Source: Corallochytrium limacisporum | Taxonomy: Eukaryota; Opisthokonta | Direction of reading: 5' to 3' | DNA length: 64,000 bases | NCBI GenBank assembly: GCA_002811645.1 | Contig: PDIP01000064.1 | Span: forward strand, 1-64,000 | Position numbers and translations under genes: made by a program | The notes under the pieces: generated by a model | Database searches by the model: none | What the model was told of the DNA's origin: nothing | Seen by the model: only the letters and a program-made list of their open reading frames with translations | In this document: positions 10,155-19,554 of the stretch, piece after piece | Numbering within the stretch: position 1 is the first letter of the stretch | Layout: the number at the start of each line of letters is the position of its first letter

Positions 10155-12389
10155 ATGGATTTGGGACTGGGAGACAGCGAAAATCTGCACCCCATGCCCA
10201 ACGGCGCACAGCTACTGCGGCAGGACAGTGAGCCGGAATCTCTGCTGGCAGAGAGCGTGCAGTCTGAACGAGATCAATTCGGGGACCAACTTCTGTTAGC
10301 GGGCAGCAGTCTGCCGAACGACGGTAGTAGCAGCGCCGGCCATGTTAGCGCACGGCACCAGGTCCGCACTAAATGGGAGGAATACACGAGCAAGTGGATC
10401 TTGCAACGACAGCGGTGGGCTTTTTGGATCCAGACTCACGGCTGGAGCAACAAGAATTGGTTTGGTACATGGTCACCATATCTGATCGAGATAAATACTC
10501 TTGAGTTCCTCTCCATCAGTTTGCTATGGGCCTGCATGATGGTCTTTGGTATCAGTTCCGTCTTCGGCACGTCCATTGCCTTGAGTTTCGGACTGTGTGT
10601 TCTGTTGATTTCACGACACAATGTGATCACCACTCTCACGGGTATTGGATGGGAGCGCCTTGTTAAGTACCACCGGTGGTTTGCCTATATGGCGCTGGTG
10701 CCCACCATCATTCATGGGTATTACCAGACCTGGCCGGGAAATCACTGCATGCCAGTTCCGGAGGGTGGAATTCCTCAGCATGATGATCACGACCACCATG
10801 ACGCTGAAAGCGGTGACCATACCCATCATCTGGAACGTCGCCACGACCATGACGGGCCGTGCTACCAGTATTTCTGGATCTGGGGACCCATGGGAACGAC
10901 GGGCTTTATCACGGTCTGCATCTTTGTGACTATCGTACTGCTGTCGCTGCCCATCATCCGTCGGCGGTTCTTTGACTTCTTTTACCTTACACATTTTCTC
11001 TTCATTGCACTCCTAGTTATGGCTGTGGTGCACGCCCGCCAGGCGGGCAAGATCATGGCATTGGCTGTAGCACTGTATGTGATTGACAAAGTGCTGCGGT
11101 TCTTGAATACGAAGACTGCCACCATCACTCATGTTAAACATTTCGATGACGATGTAGTGAAAATAACATTCCGCAAACCTTTCCATTACCTTCCGGGACA
11201 GTTTGCATACTATCATGTCGGAAACCACCAGCACGGGCTGAGCGCATGGCACCCTCTATCTTTCAGTTCGACTCCACTGGATGGGGAGCACGCGTCCGTG
11301 ACCTTACGCGCAAGGGGCGGATGGACACGACGGCTGGCCGCTCAGCTGCAGCACGGACGCATCCATGCGTCCACATCCTTAAACGAAGACCGCAGAATTT
11401 CGGTCTCCTCGTTCACTTCTGCTCTCCGTCGCAGCTTCGGACATGACCGGGACACGGCTATGGATGGCCTTGAAATGGTATCTCACAGCAGCGAAACGGA
11501 ACACGAAGCTGAGGATGTTGGAAAAGGAACCGGTTACTGTGCTGTGAACACGAATGGTAATGGCGAAGGCAATCTGCCTCGCCTGTTCATCTCCGGTCCC
11601 TACGGCACTCCATCCATTCCTAACCTTGAACTCTATGACGGTCTGTTGCTCATCGGCGGTGGCATAGGCATCACGCCACTGATGAGCCACTATCTCACAC
11701 TCGACCCTCACCGACGAGTGGAGGTAGAGGATGTCCTTTATCATACCAACCGCAGGGCCCCCGGTGCGCTGGTGCCGTTGCCGGCACACTCCAGTGACGA
11801 CCAGCACAGGCGTCATCTACATGCCGTACGACTGCTTTGGAGTGTCAAGCACGAATCGGCCATCGAATGGTTCCGTGACGAATTGCAGACCATGGCTCTG
11901 AGTGAGCAGGAAAGTCGCATCGGCCAAGGCAAAGGATCGAACCGTGTTCGCAATCTTCAGCAGGAGCGACTGATGAGGAGTGGTGAAGCGGACGATTCCG
12001 GCGCGCGCCGGCGCTCAATGGATGACAATGACAGATCCTCTGGCCCGGCATGGGATGCGTCCTGTAAAGTGTTTGTTACACGTCAACACGAGCTCAGCGA
12101 TGACCTGCGCAACGTGCAGCAGAATGAGCATGGATTTGAGGCATTCCCTGGACGACCTGACCTGCGCCGCGAAGTGGAATCGTTCACGAAGCAAGTAATC
12201 ACGGACAGCGACCGAGACGGACGTGTACAGCGACATGATGCCAAACATTGGCACCGTGCTGACCGCGTATACATTGCTGTCTTTGTTTGCGGCCCGGCTT
12301 CTCAAATGGCTAAGGTGAATGCATTGGTCCGAAGCATGCGCAACGATGCTGTCGAATACCACCTGCACGCCGAGACCTTCGAGATGTGA
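10155..12389 (+). CDS. Ferric reductase / NADPH oxidase-like flavocytochrome b with His-rich loop
   Basis: Predicted membrane flavocytochrome moving electrons from NAD(P)H through FAD and two haems across a membrane to metal or oxygen. The 744-residue protein has a ferric-reductase transmembrane domain (about 110-310) with paired haem ligands: His173 and His187 in one helix, His280 and His293 in another. The FAD-binding motif HPLSFSS follows, then the NAD(P)H-binding motifs SGPYGTPS and GGGIGITPLM, and a C-terminal VFVCGP. Between the haem helices is a loop with nine His in about 27 residues (residues about 208-234, for example HDDHDHHDAESGDHTHH). A hydrophilic insert of about 100 residues interrupts the flavin domain and another the nucleotide domain. 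No EF-hands are present, so a metalloreductase is a little more likely than a calcium-regulated oxidase. Confidence 0.88.
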   Translation: MDLGLGDSENLHPMPNGAQLLRQDSEPESLLAESVQSERDQFGDQLLLAGSSLPNDGSSSAGHVSARHQVRTKWEEYTSKWILQRQRWAFWIQTHGWSNKNWFGTWSPYLIEINTLEFLSISLLWACMMVFGISSVFGTSIALSFGLCVLLISRHNVITTLTGIGWERLVKYHRWFAYMALVPTIIHGYYQTWPGNHCMPVPEGGIPQHDDHDHHDAESGDHTHHLERRHDHDGPCYQYFWIWGPMGTTGFITVCIFVTIVLLSLPIIRRRFFDFFYLTHFLFIALLVMAVVHARQAGKIMALAVALYVIDKVLRFLNTKTATITHVKHFDDDVVKITFRKPFHYLPGQFAYYHVGNHQHGLSAWHPLSFSSTPLDGEHASVTLRARGGWTRRLAAQLQHGRIHASTSLNEDRRISVSSFTSALRRSFGHDRDTAMDGLEMVSHSSETEHEAEDVGKGTGYCAVNTNGNGEGNLPRLFISGPYGTPSIPNLELYDGLLLIGGGIGITPLMSHYLTLDPHRRVEVEDVLYHTNRRAPGALVPLPAHSSDDQHRRHLHAVRLLWSVKHESAIEWFRDELQTMALSEQESRIGQGKGSNRVRNLQQERLMRSGEADDSGARRRSMDDNDRSSGPAWDASCKVFVTRQHELSDDLRNVQQNEHGFEAFPGRPDLRREVESFTKQVITDSDRDGRVQRHDAKHWHRADRVYIAVFVCGPASQMAKVNALVRSMRNDAVEYHLHAETFEM

Positions 12390-12903
12390 TGTATGTGACT
12401 GGTGGACACGATGCCTTTTCCTTTCTTCGATGTCTTCGTCCCCTAGGCATCACCATCACCAACGTCCAATATGTACCATAGCCATCTAGTCGACGAGCCA
12501 ACTCATCGTCGGTGCATCGCTCTCATCGTTTCATGGTTCATACCCCATTTCTTTGCGAACGAGAGTGCCCCTTCCTTAGCCCCCCCTCCCCCGCGGGGCC
12601 GGGCGTTGAGCCAGAACCCCCGGCCCTCTCACTCGTCCCGGTCTTTTTTCCCAGTCACCGCCGCTCGGTAGTTCCGAACGCATGGAAACCCTGTGGAAGT
12701 TTTGCGGAAGGTTCTTTACCGGTTAGACAAGTGAACGTATTTAAAGAAAGTTTTAGTATTCCTCATAACAATCATCGTATCCTGGGCTAGTAGTGTGGTC
12801 ATAAGGGCATGTTCAGTTATTAAAGATTGACGAGATCTAACGTCATTGACTGCCAAACGCACAGTGTCAATAGAGACCTTAGATGTGAAATTGGTGTGCG
12901 GTA
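12390..12903. other. Tandem spacer
   Basis: About 510 bp between the flavocytochrome gene and SF3B4 on the same strand. It has a C-rich middle (about 12578-12660) and a more AT-rich 3' half that is the probable SF3B4 promoter. No feature is recognised. Confidence 0.5.
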
Positions 12904-13785
12904 ATGGCAGAACCCGACTTCGCCGGAGGCGGGAGTCGCGGACGGCGCAACACTAACAAAGATTCCGTTGGATTGTATGTGAGCTTTGGCACGGACAATA
13001 ATGTGGACTCTGACCTCCTTCATGAACTCTTCACGCAGGCAGGCCCGGTGAAGGAAGTGTACATACCGGTTGACAAGAATACGGACGCGCCGGCAGGCTA
13101 CGGATTTGTAGAGATGGAAAGCATGTTAGATGCACAGTATGCAATTCGCGTCCTCAACATGGTCAAGCTATACGGAAAGCCCCTGACCGTGCGACTTAGC
13201 CGCAAAGGTGGTGATAACGAGGGACCAACGGGTGGATCGAAGGGACCGGACCCGCAGGACGTCGGCGCTAATTTGGTTGTGCGAAATCTGGATCCATCAG
13301 TAGATGCCAAAACTCTCTACGACGCCTTCTCAGCTTTCGGTTTTCTTATCAATGGCCCAACAGTACTGGAGAGCCGCAAGAAGGAGCATACTTTGGCAGG
13401 GCTTGACAAATTGAAGAAAGATTCGGATGAGACAGTCCATCCGAACCACGCGTTCCTCTCCTACGACAACTTTGCAAGTAGCGACGCCGCCGTTGCTGCG
13501 TTGAACGGACAGTATCTTGCAAATCGGCCAATGTACGTCGGCTACGCCCGAAAGCGGAATGATCCGACTCAGACGCACGGGGATGCCGTCGACCGTCACA
13601 TGGCTGCGCAGCTCTTGGCGGAGCGAGTGCAGCTTCATGCGCAGGCCGGCATACCCGGAAGTGGGAACGCCGAGGACTACGCCTTGCTCCTCCAACCGCA
13701 CACAATGTTCGCGGATGGTCCACCAGACCTTCGACAGAGCACCATTGCCAGCACAACGGTTCCTGCATCGTCATACAGACATTAG
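12904..13785 (+). CDS. SF3B4: Splicing factor 3B subunit 4 (SF3B4/SAP49/Hsh49)
   Basis: Subunit of the U2 snRNP SF3b complex, which contacts pre-mRNA near the branch point. The 293-residue protein has two RRM domains. RRM1 (about 20-100) includes LLHELFTQAGPVKEVYIP, GYGFVEM and the family-specific VLNMVKLYGKPLTV. RRM2 (about 118-220) includes GANLVVRNLDPSVDAKTLYD, FSAFG and LNGQYLANRPMYVGYA. HGDAVDRHMAAQ and a final HTMFADGPPD match the segment just after the RRMs in SF3B4. The long Pro-rich tail of the animal protein is absent, as in yeast Hsh49. RRM2 carries an insert of about 20 residues (KKEHTLAGLDKLKKDSDE) that is unusual for the family. The gene is tail to tail with PIG-N (113 bp). Its presence fits a working spliceosome despite few introns here. 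Confidence 0.93.
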   Translation: MAEPDFAGGGSRGRRNTNKDSVGLYVSFGTDNNVDSDLLHELFTQAGPVKEVYIPVDKNTDAPAGYGFVEMESMLDAQYAIRVLNMVKLYGKPLTVRLSRKGGDNEGPTGGSKGPDPQDVGANLVVRNLDPSVDAKTLYDAFSAFGFLINGPTVLESRKKEHTLAGLDKLKKDSDETVHPNHAFLSYDNFASSDAAVAALNGQYLANRPMYVGYARKRNDPTQTHGDAVDRHMAAQLLAERVQLHAQAGIPGSGNAEDYALLLQPHTMFADGPPDLRQSTIASTTVPASSYRH

Positions 13786-13898
13786 GGTGCTCACCCATTT
13801 TGATATTTTGTGAGCATTCTATCGAAGACATCAGCAGCCTCTCCATCATTCGATTCGATTACTATATAACTTTTATGCTCTATTTCTAGTCTACATGT

Positions 13899-16800
13899 TC
13901 AGCGTGTATGCTTCTTCGCAGCCAATTGCAGCTTTCTACTAACCGGTAGGATCATTTCTGAAGTGAAGCCCCGGCAGATACCGTGGATCAGCATGAGGAA
14001 GACTGAGTTGGCGCTTGCAATCACAAAGTGGCTGATACTGGTACCAATTTCCTTCCAGGATCCCTCGTCACGGACAAGAAAGAAGAAATTGAGAGCCATC
14101 AAATCAGTCATGACAATGACAATAAAGAACAGGGAGTTCCTAGGCACGTGTAAAGTCTGGTGCACTGCGTTGAAGGCGCTCATGGTCAGAATGAAAGGAA
14201 TGAGGACCTTCACGACGAGCAAACCGCCCATGATGAATGGGTTGAAGACCGTAACGAAGCGATACGCAGACGCCGGGTTGAAACTCGAGATCGACGCAAA
14301 ATTTCCGGTGCCGAAGAAAGAGTAGAGCTGCAGGAACAGGAAGATGTAGGCACTGCGTACGTCGCGGAACATGACACTGCGTAGGAACCGTCCGCCTTCG
14401 TTGTCTTCGGGATTGCTAAAGTACAGATTGTGCAGATACTCTTGGCGCCGGGTCGGGCTCAGCTTGTGTTCCAGCAGAAACCAGTACAGCAGCAGGGCAC
14501 TCAGGTTAGCATAGAACCAGCCTTCGTAATACAATGACAGAACAAGATATGGAGCAGCAAATGCCATGGCAATACTCAGCAGACGCGCCAGGTAGTGCGG
14601 CGAAGCGTAGCGGGGCTGCAAGAAGGCACCAAGTAGCAGAGACCAACTGATGACCATGTCGTAAACGGGCAAGCCATTTTTCTCTTTCCAGCTCTTGGCC
14701 GCGTCATTCACCACAAAAATGGACAGACAGATAAGCATGATCTGGATCATTGTTAGCATCAACGTGCGGCTCTTGCTCTGCCAGACCTTCGGGTACTCGT
14801 CCAGCTTTCGCGGTTGAACATGGAAGTAGTCTCTGGAGACACTGAAAACGCCAGCTCCGATAATAAAACCACCACTAATGCTCACAAGCGTCTCATTGGA
14901 GCCGAAATCAACGGGAAGGAAGCAGTACACACTGCCCAATAAACATGCCACCAGCCAGCAACTGACTGTGACCTTATCGGTCTGCGTCAGGTTGGAGGTT
15001 AAGGGCCAGATCATGATACATAGCAGAATTACACTCATCATCTGACGGTAATAGAAGCTAATCACCAGCAATTCTACCCCAAAAATCGTTCCTAGAAGAG
15101 CAATCGCTTGATGGGTGGTTGTATACTTGGAGTTGACCCAGTTCCGAACGTCCTGGATGATGAAGCGACGCTTCAGTACCAGGCACCAGAAGAACAACGG
15201 GAAGAAAGCATACAAGTAGTACGTGATCGGCGAGTTTTCCCAGAAGAGAAAGGTTGCGATAAAGGCGGCCAGACTAGTGAACACGTACTCAAGCCAAATG
15301 TCACCACCAATATGTTCGTTGCTGGCCTGGTAGATCATGAATTCCGTGTTCAAGTGGTACTGGCAGATGGCTGTGTAGTGGCGGAAAATAAACATGGACA
15401 GGAAGCTCATCCAACCTAGGTAACCCACAACCACAAAGATCTGTAACATGAACCGATCATAGGTCTGGTAGTACCAAGAGCCCTCCAGACAGAGGTCGAT
15501 GAGGTGCAATGCGATCTTACGAGCCTCTGTAAACTTGCCGTTGGCGAGAGCAAACTCCGCTTGACTAATCAGATCCGAGTCTTTTCCGTTGTCCAAAGGC
15601 GGAAATGCGCGGAAGAAAACCTTCGAGTCGGCTTTGAGCTTCTGCTTCGCGCGGTACTGCATCAGCATCTGCTTGGCATTGTTAAAGATGGCTCGCGCCA
15701 ATGGCTCCGGACCCAAATCAAGGTAATCCATGGGAAGCACACCAACACTATGCATTGGAATCGGAATGCCCAACAGCGTGCTCATCAACGGTGCAATGTC
15801 CGCCTGTTCCACGTCCCGACGCATTCTTTCCGCCAGACCCCAGGCGTCAATCAGACCATCTCCGTCCCGGTCCTTGTGCAACTGCTGTGATTCATACATA
15901 CTCTTTCCCGCTCCGCGTGAGACTGACGCTTCCGGAATCCTGCTGTTTGAGCTCCTCCGTTCATCGTCATCTGCCGTTCCCGCTTCCTCTTCATCATCTT
16001 GCAAGCCCGGACTGACTCCCTGTACTGCCACCCCCGCTCCCCATGCGACCAGCGGGGTCATCGTTTCATCCGCACTTCCGTCACCGTGCGAGCCCCGGTG
16101 ACTCATGCCATGGTCGGCAGTGAAGATGTACGCGGTGCGCCCGTCGTAATTGTAGTATTCTTCGACCATCCGCACCATCCTCCGGATCCCCTCATCCACA
16201 ACCTCAATATTACTCAGGTACTCCACTGAGTTCGGACGATAGGCATGTCCATTGCTGTCAATGCCCAACAGATGGAAAAAGAAAATGATGCCATCCTGAT
16301 CCAATTCCTCCACCAGGGTCATCTTGGAATTGGGTCTAGGGACCTTGTCCTGGATGATCCGCGCCTCTTCCGCAGTTTCCAGGAACTCAGTGACCATATC
16401 GAATACCCACCGATCCAGGTCAGCATTGTCGTACTGGGCAAAATCCTCAAAATGCGGCGGGTACATGAATGCTTCTACCCTTCCTGGAGCTGCACCCTTC
16501 TGAAACATCGGCAGAATATCCGGGGAACCCCAGGAGTACGTGTGAGTAGTCTCGTTAAATACACTGTCGAACTCCACAGGATTCTCGGACCAGCCGCGCG
16601 TGACAGCACTGACATCCTCGTAGAAGCCCGCAATCAAGGCTACATGCCCTGGACGTGATTCAGTGGGCACACGCGTATGGCTTACGCCCCATGTGCCCTT
16701 GCGTAGGACGATGTCACGGAGGAACGGCGCCCTGCCACCAACTCCGGCATCCGTATGCGGGCCGCCCTCGAAGAATTTGTCCGCCCGGAGACCATCTGCC

Positions 16801-17069
16801 ACAAAGAGAACCAGACGCTTAGCCGGCGGTTCAGGAATTCCAAGGTCGTTCGGTACTGGCTGGATCCCGTGCTGCACAATTGGGGACGTAAAGTAAATGT
16901 CAAAGATACTGCAGACATAGACCAGGTGGAAGATGACACCGAGCACCAGGATAACTGTGGCTGCACGGCCTGTTTCCATCTGCATAATGTCGTACCGTAA
17001 CCGCCATGGCATTTTCACCCCCGCACTCGTGGCGGCCTCGGGATACTGGTATCTTCTGAAGGTACCCAT
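13899..17069 (-). CDS. PIGN: GPI ethanolamine phosphate transferase 1 (PIG-N/MCD4)
   Basis: ER enzyme that adds ethanolamine phosphate to the first mannose of the GPI-anchor precursor. The 1056-residue protein has an N-terminal signal anchor (about 33-55, ending SIFDIYFTSPIV). A luminal alkaline-phosphatase-superfamily domain (about 85-480) follows, with the metal-site Asp in LVLFVADGLRADKFF, the nucleophile Thr in TRVPTESRPGHVALIAGFYE, and metal ligands in LLGIDSNGH and FTADHGMSHRGSHGDG. About a dozen C-terminal membrane helices form the PIG-N-specific domain, containing FFGTGNFASISSF and GSWKEIGTSISHFV. Length slightly exceeds the human protein because of an acidic/Ser-rich insert near residue 350. 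The best start is the first Met, because it precedes the signal anchor by a normal distance. Identification is secure. Confidence 0.97.
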   Translation of the reverse strand: MGTFRRYQYPEAATSAGVKMPWRLRYDIMQMETGRAATVILVLGVIFHLVYVCSIFDIYFTSPIVQHGIQPVPNDLGIPEPPAKRLVLFVADGLRADKFFEGGPHTDAGVGGRAPFLRDIVLRKGTWGVSHTRVPTESRPGHVALIAGFYEDVSAVTRGWSENPVEFDSVFNETTHTYSWGSPDILPMFQKGAAPGRVEAFMYPPHFEDFAQYDNADLDRWVFDMVTEFLETAEEARIIQDKVPRPNSKMTLVEELDQDGIIFFFHLLGIDSNGHAYRPNSVEYLSNIEVVDEGIRRMVRMVEEYYNYDGRTAYIFTADHGMSHRGSHGDGSADETMTPLVAWGAGVAVQGVSPGLQDDEEEAGTADDDERRSSNSRIPEASVSRGAGKSMYESQQLHKDRDGDGLIDAWGLAERMRRDVEQADIAPLMSTLLGIPIPMHSVGVLPMDYLDLGPEPLARAIFNNAKQMLMQYRAKQKLKADSKVFFRAFPPLDNGKDSDLISQAEFALANGKFTEARKIALHLIDLCLEGSWYYQTYDRFMLQIFVVVGYLGWMSFLSMFIFRHYTAICQYHLNTEFMIYQASNEHIGGDIWLEYVFTSLAAFIATFLFWENSPITYYLYAFFPLFFWCLVLKRRFIIQDVRNWVNSKYTTTHQAIALLGTIFGVELLVISFYYRQMMSVILLCIMIWPLTSNLTQTDKVTVSCWLVACLLGSVYCFLPVDFGSNETLVSISGGFIIGAGVFSVSRDYFHVQPRKLDEYPKVWQSKSRTLMLTMIQIMLICLSIFVVNDAAKSWKEKNGLPVYDMVISWSLLLGAFLQPRYASPHYLARLLSIAMAFAAPYLVLSLYYEGWFYANLSALLLYWFLLEHKLSPTRRQEYLHNLYFSNPEDNEGGRFLRSVMFRDVRSAYIFLFLQLYSFFGTGNFASISSFNPASAYRFVTVFNPFIMGGLLVVKVLIPFILTMSAFNAVHQTLHVPRNSLFFIVIVMTDLMALNFFFLVRDEGSWKEIGTSISHFVIASANSVFLMLIHGICRGFTSEMILPVSRKLQLAAKKHTR

Positions 17070-19554
17070 GTCTATGTGTACGGATATGTCAGAGTCTTGG
17101 TTGCTGACCCCTTTGAACTACCGAACCATAGTGTCGTTCACAAACATAGCTGATGCCCTCTTTGTGAAACGAACTGACTGTGATGCATTCAATGTGTGTG
17201 TCATAAAGTTCAGTGTCTGGGTGCCCTGACATACCATCCGAATGCATTGGAACGTGGCACCGCAACCGTCCACGCACGCTTGCTTACGTCGACCGCGATA
17301 CGAAACAACTCGTTCTAATTTGAGGGGCAAAAAACCCCCGGGGGGGGGAATCCAGTCCTAACCAAACAAGAGCCCGCTTCTGAATCAAAGGTACATTTAG
17401 TATTTGCGAACTTAATGATTGATTCACATCAAACCAATAGTAAGTACTGAAGACATTGTAATCTATCCTTATGAGCAGTTCGAACAAATTAGAATGTTAA
17501 TGTATTCAGCCATCCAATTGATTATGTTTTGATTTCTTCCAGGAGTCTATTTTCCAATAATTCGCGTTCCCCACCCAACAACCGTAGGGTGGGTACCCTG
17601 CTCCAGTCCCGCCGCCGCATACCCCCACCGGCAAGGAAGACGGGAACAATGGGCAGGGGACGGAGGGAGAGAGACCTCTATTGGTACCACCCCACACACC
17701 AGCAGTTTGGTGCTAATCAGATCTCAAGTAAATACCCAAGCAATGTGATTACTTTGTCGCACCCTTCGGTCGCTTCGGTTATCTCTCCCTTCATTTTATT
17801 CGCTTGTCTTTTCGTCCTTCTTCTTCTTTTTTTTTCCCTTTCTTTTTCTTTTCTTTCCTTCGTTTCTTGTCTCCCCTGACATCTTTTCCCCGGGCTCCTC
17901 CGTTACCCTCCCCCGCCGGGGGGAGGGGGGACCGTACTCCCGTACCAACTGACGCATTTCCTGCCCCCCCCCCCCGGGGGTCGCTGCTTTGCCACTCCCC
18001 CCCTTTCGCTCTCTCTTCTTTCTTAGTAGTTTCCGTTTTTCTGACTTTTTGGAGAGGGGGGAGGTGGCAGGAAGCAAAGAACAAGGAAATATGAAAAAGG
18101 GAGAGGGGAAGGAACTCGAAGCCCGTGTATTTTTTTTAATGTTCTTGGACTGGCCCTGGCTGGGCTGCCTGCCTTGCCCACTTTAAGGGCCCCCGACCGG
18201 GAGAAGGAGGAGCGGTCCCCCACCACCGGGGCGGGGAGAGAGAGGGGGGAGAGAAGGGGGGGGGGGCCACCGTTGCCAATGATATGGACAGAAAGGTAAA
18301 AGTAATTAAGAGAAAACCATGTGATTTTCATTCTTGTGGCACCGGGGGGGGGGAGGTGCAGCAACGCGGGGCGATGAGAAATACACACACCTTCCCTTCC
18401 TCCCCCTCTACCCAAAGGGCTGCGTGTGGGAGGGGGTGAACGTGGCTGGTTACTCTTTGGCTTGGTTCGGTTTCCCTTTTTCTTTTCTCCTTTTTTTTTC
18501 TGCTGTGGTGGCTTTTTGGTAATTTTTGTTTTGTTCCTTTTGGAAGCCACGGTGTGCCTCTTTTTCACGTTTTTTTCTCTCCGCTCCGTATCTACCGCCC
18601 CGTGCGTCTCTCCAGCACTTCGTGATTGTATAGTGAATGTACCCGTCTATTTCACTTCCACCCCCCCGCCGCGTTGGCACTGGCAGCCATAACGGGGGTT
18701 GCTGGCTACCCCCGGAACGATAGATCTGCGTCATCAAACGCAGCCCGCACTACCGCACCGCTTCCGGTAAACCGGAAACACACACCTGCCATCGGACTTA
18801 GTTGTTTGTGTTTATATACTTAATGTATGGCCGTGCGAACCTACCCATGGTGATATTGATCTCCGTTCGGTTCGACAGGGCTCTTCCCCCGGGGGAAGTG
18901 GAGGGGGGCGGACCCGGGGCAAAAGGGAACATGGCGATTTTTTTTGGGGCGCGCGATCCGGTACATTCGCTACTGTCCACATTGACAGAAAACTGCGACA
19001 CACACCACTGGTGTCGGGACCAGAGAAAATTCCCTCCTTCGTTCTCACCTTTATCCAGCGGGGCCCGCCTCCAGCTGCGCGATGAAAGAGCGAAGGCAAT
19101 GTGAGAGAAAGAGCGAGAGAGAGAGAGAGGGAAAAAGGCCTGAAGGAGAGTGAGTGTACCGAACAGAGAGATGGGGACAAAGGACTATCGGGGGAGCGAG
19201 GCGGTGATGAAGACAGGGAGAAAAGGGAGAGGAAGTAAAAAAAAAAAGAAAGGAAAGGGGGTGAGGAAAAGAGAGTCAGTCGGTCGTCCGGGGGCTATTT
19301 TTATCAACCGCGGACTCGGGCAGGTGTTTGAGGCTATGGATGTGGTCATGGGAGTGGATCCACACAAGTTTTATGGCCTGTGTCTAGTTGGGAATGAACA
19401 TTATTTGTTCTGGTGAATAAAGTTAGCGAATAGAATGCTGGGATAGATAGCAGTATTTGTGGATTGATTGCACGCTACACAGAACAGGTTTAAACAGGCT
19501 TCGTTGTATTTGTAGCCGAGCTAAAAGACGAAAGCAAGAAATATTTTAGGCAAA
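17070..19554. other. Divergent spacer rich in C/G palindromes and pyrimidine tracts
   Basis: A 2.5 kb region between the divergent PIG-N and lipase genes. C-run/G-run palindromes occur at 17335-17348, 17964-17980 and 18886-18895 (the last a perfect inverted repeat, CTTCCCCCGGGGGAAG), with G runs at 18265 and 18343. It also holds long CT tracts (17780-17880), GA tracts (19101-19130) and poly-A near 19240. An 88-codon open frame (19150-19416) ends in TGA directly joined to an AATAAA at 19416. Its last 40 codons look protein-like, but I cannot support a gene. The last 130 bp before 19555 is a likely promoter. Confidence 0.5.

Noticed and set aside
19150-19416. 88-codon frame ending at an AATAAA
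   Set aside because: The first half is translated poly-A/GA tract and there is no splice or family evidence. The last 40 codons remain a curiosity only.
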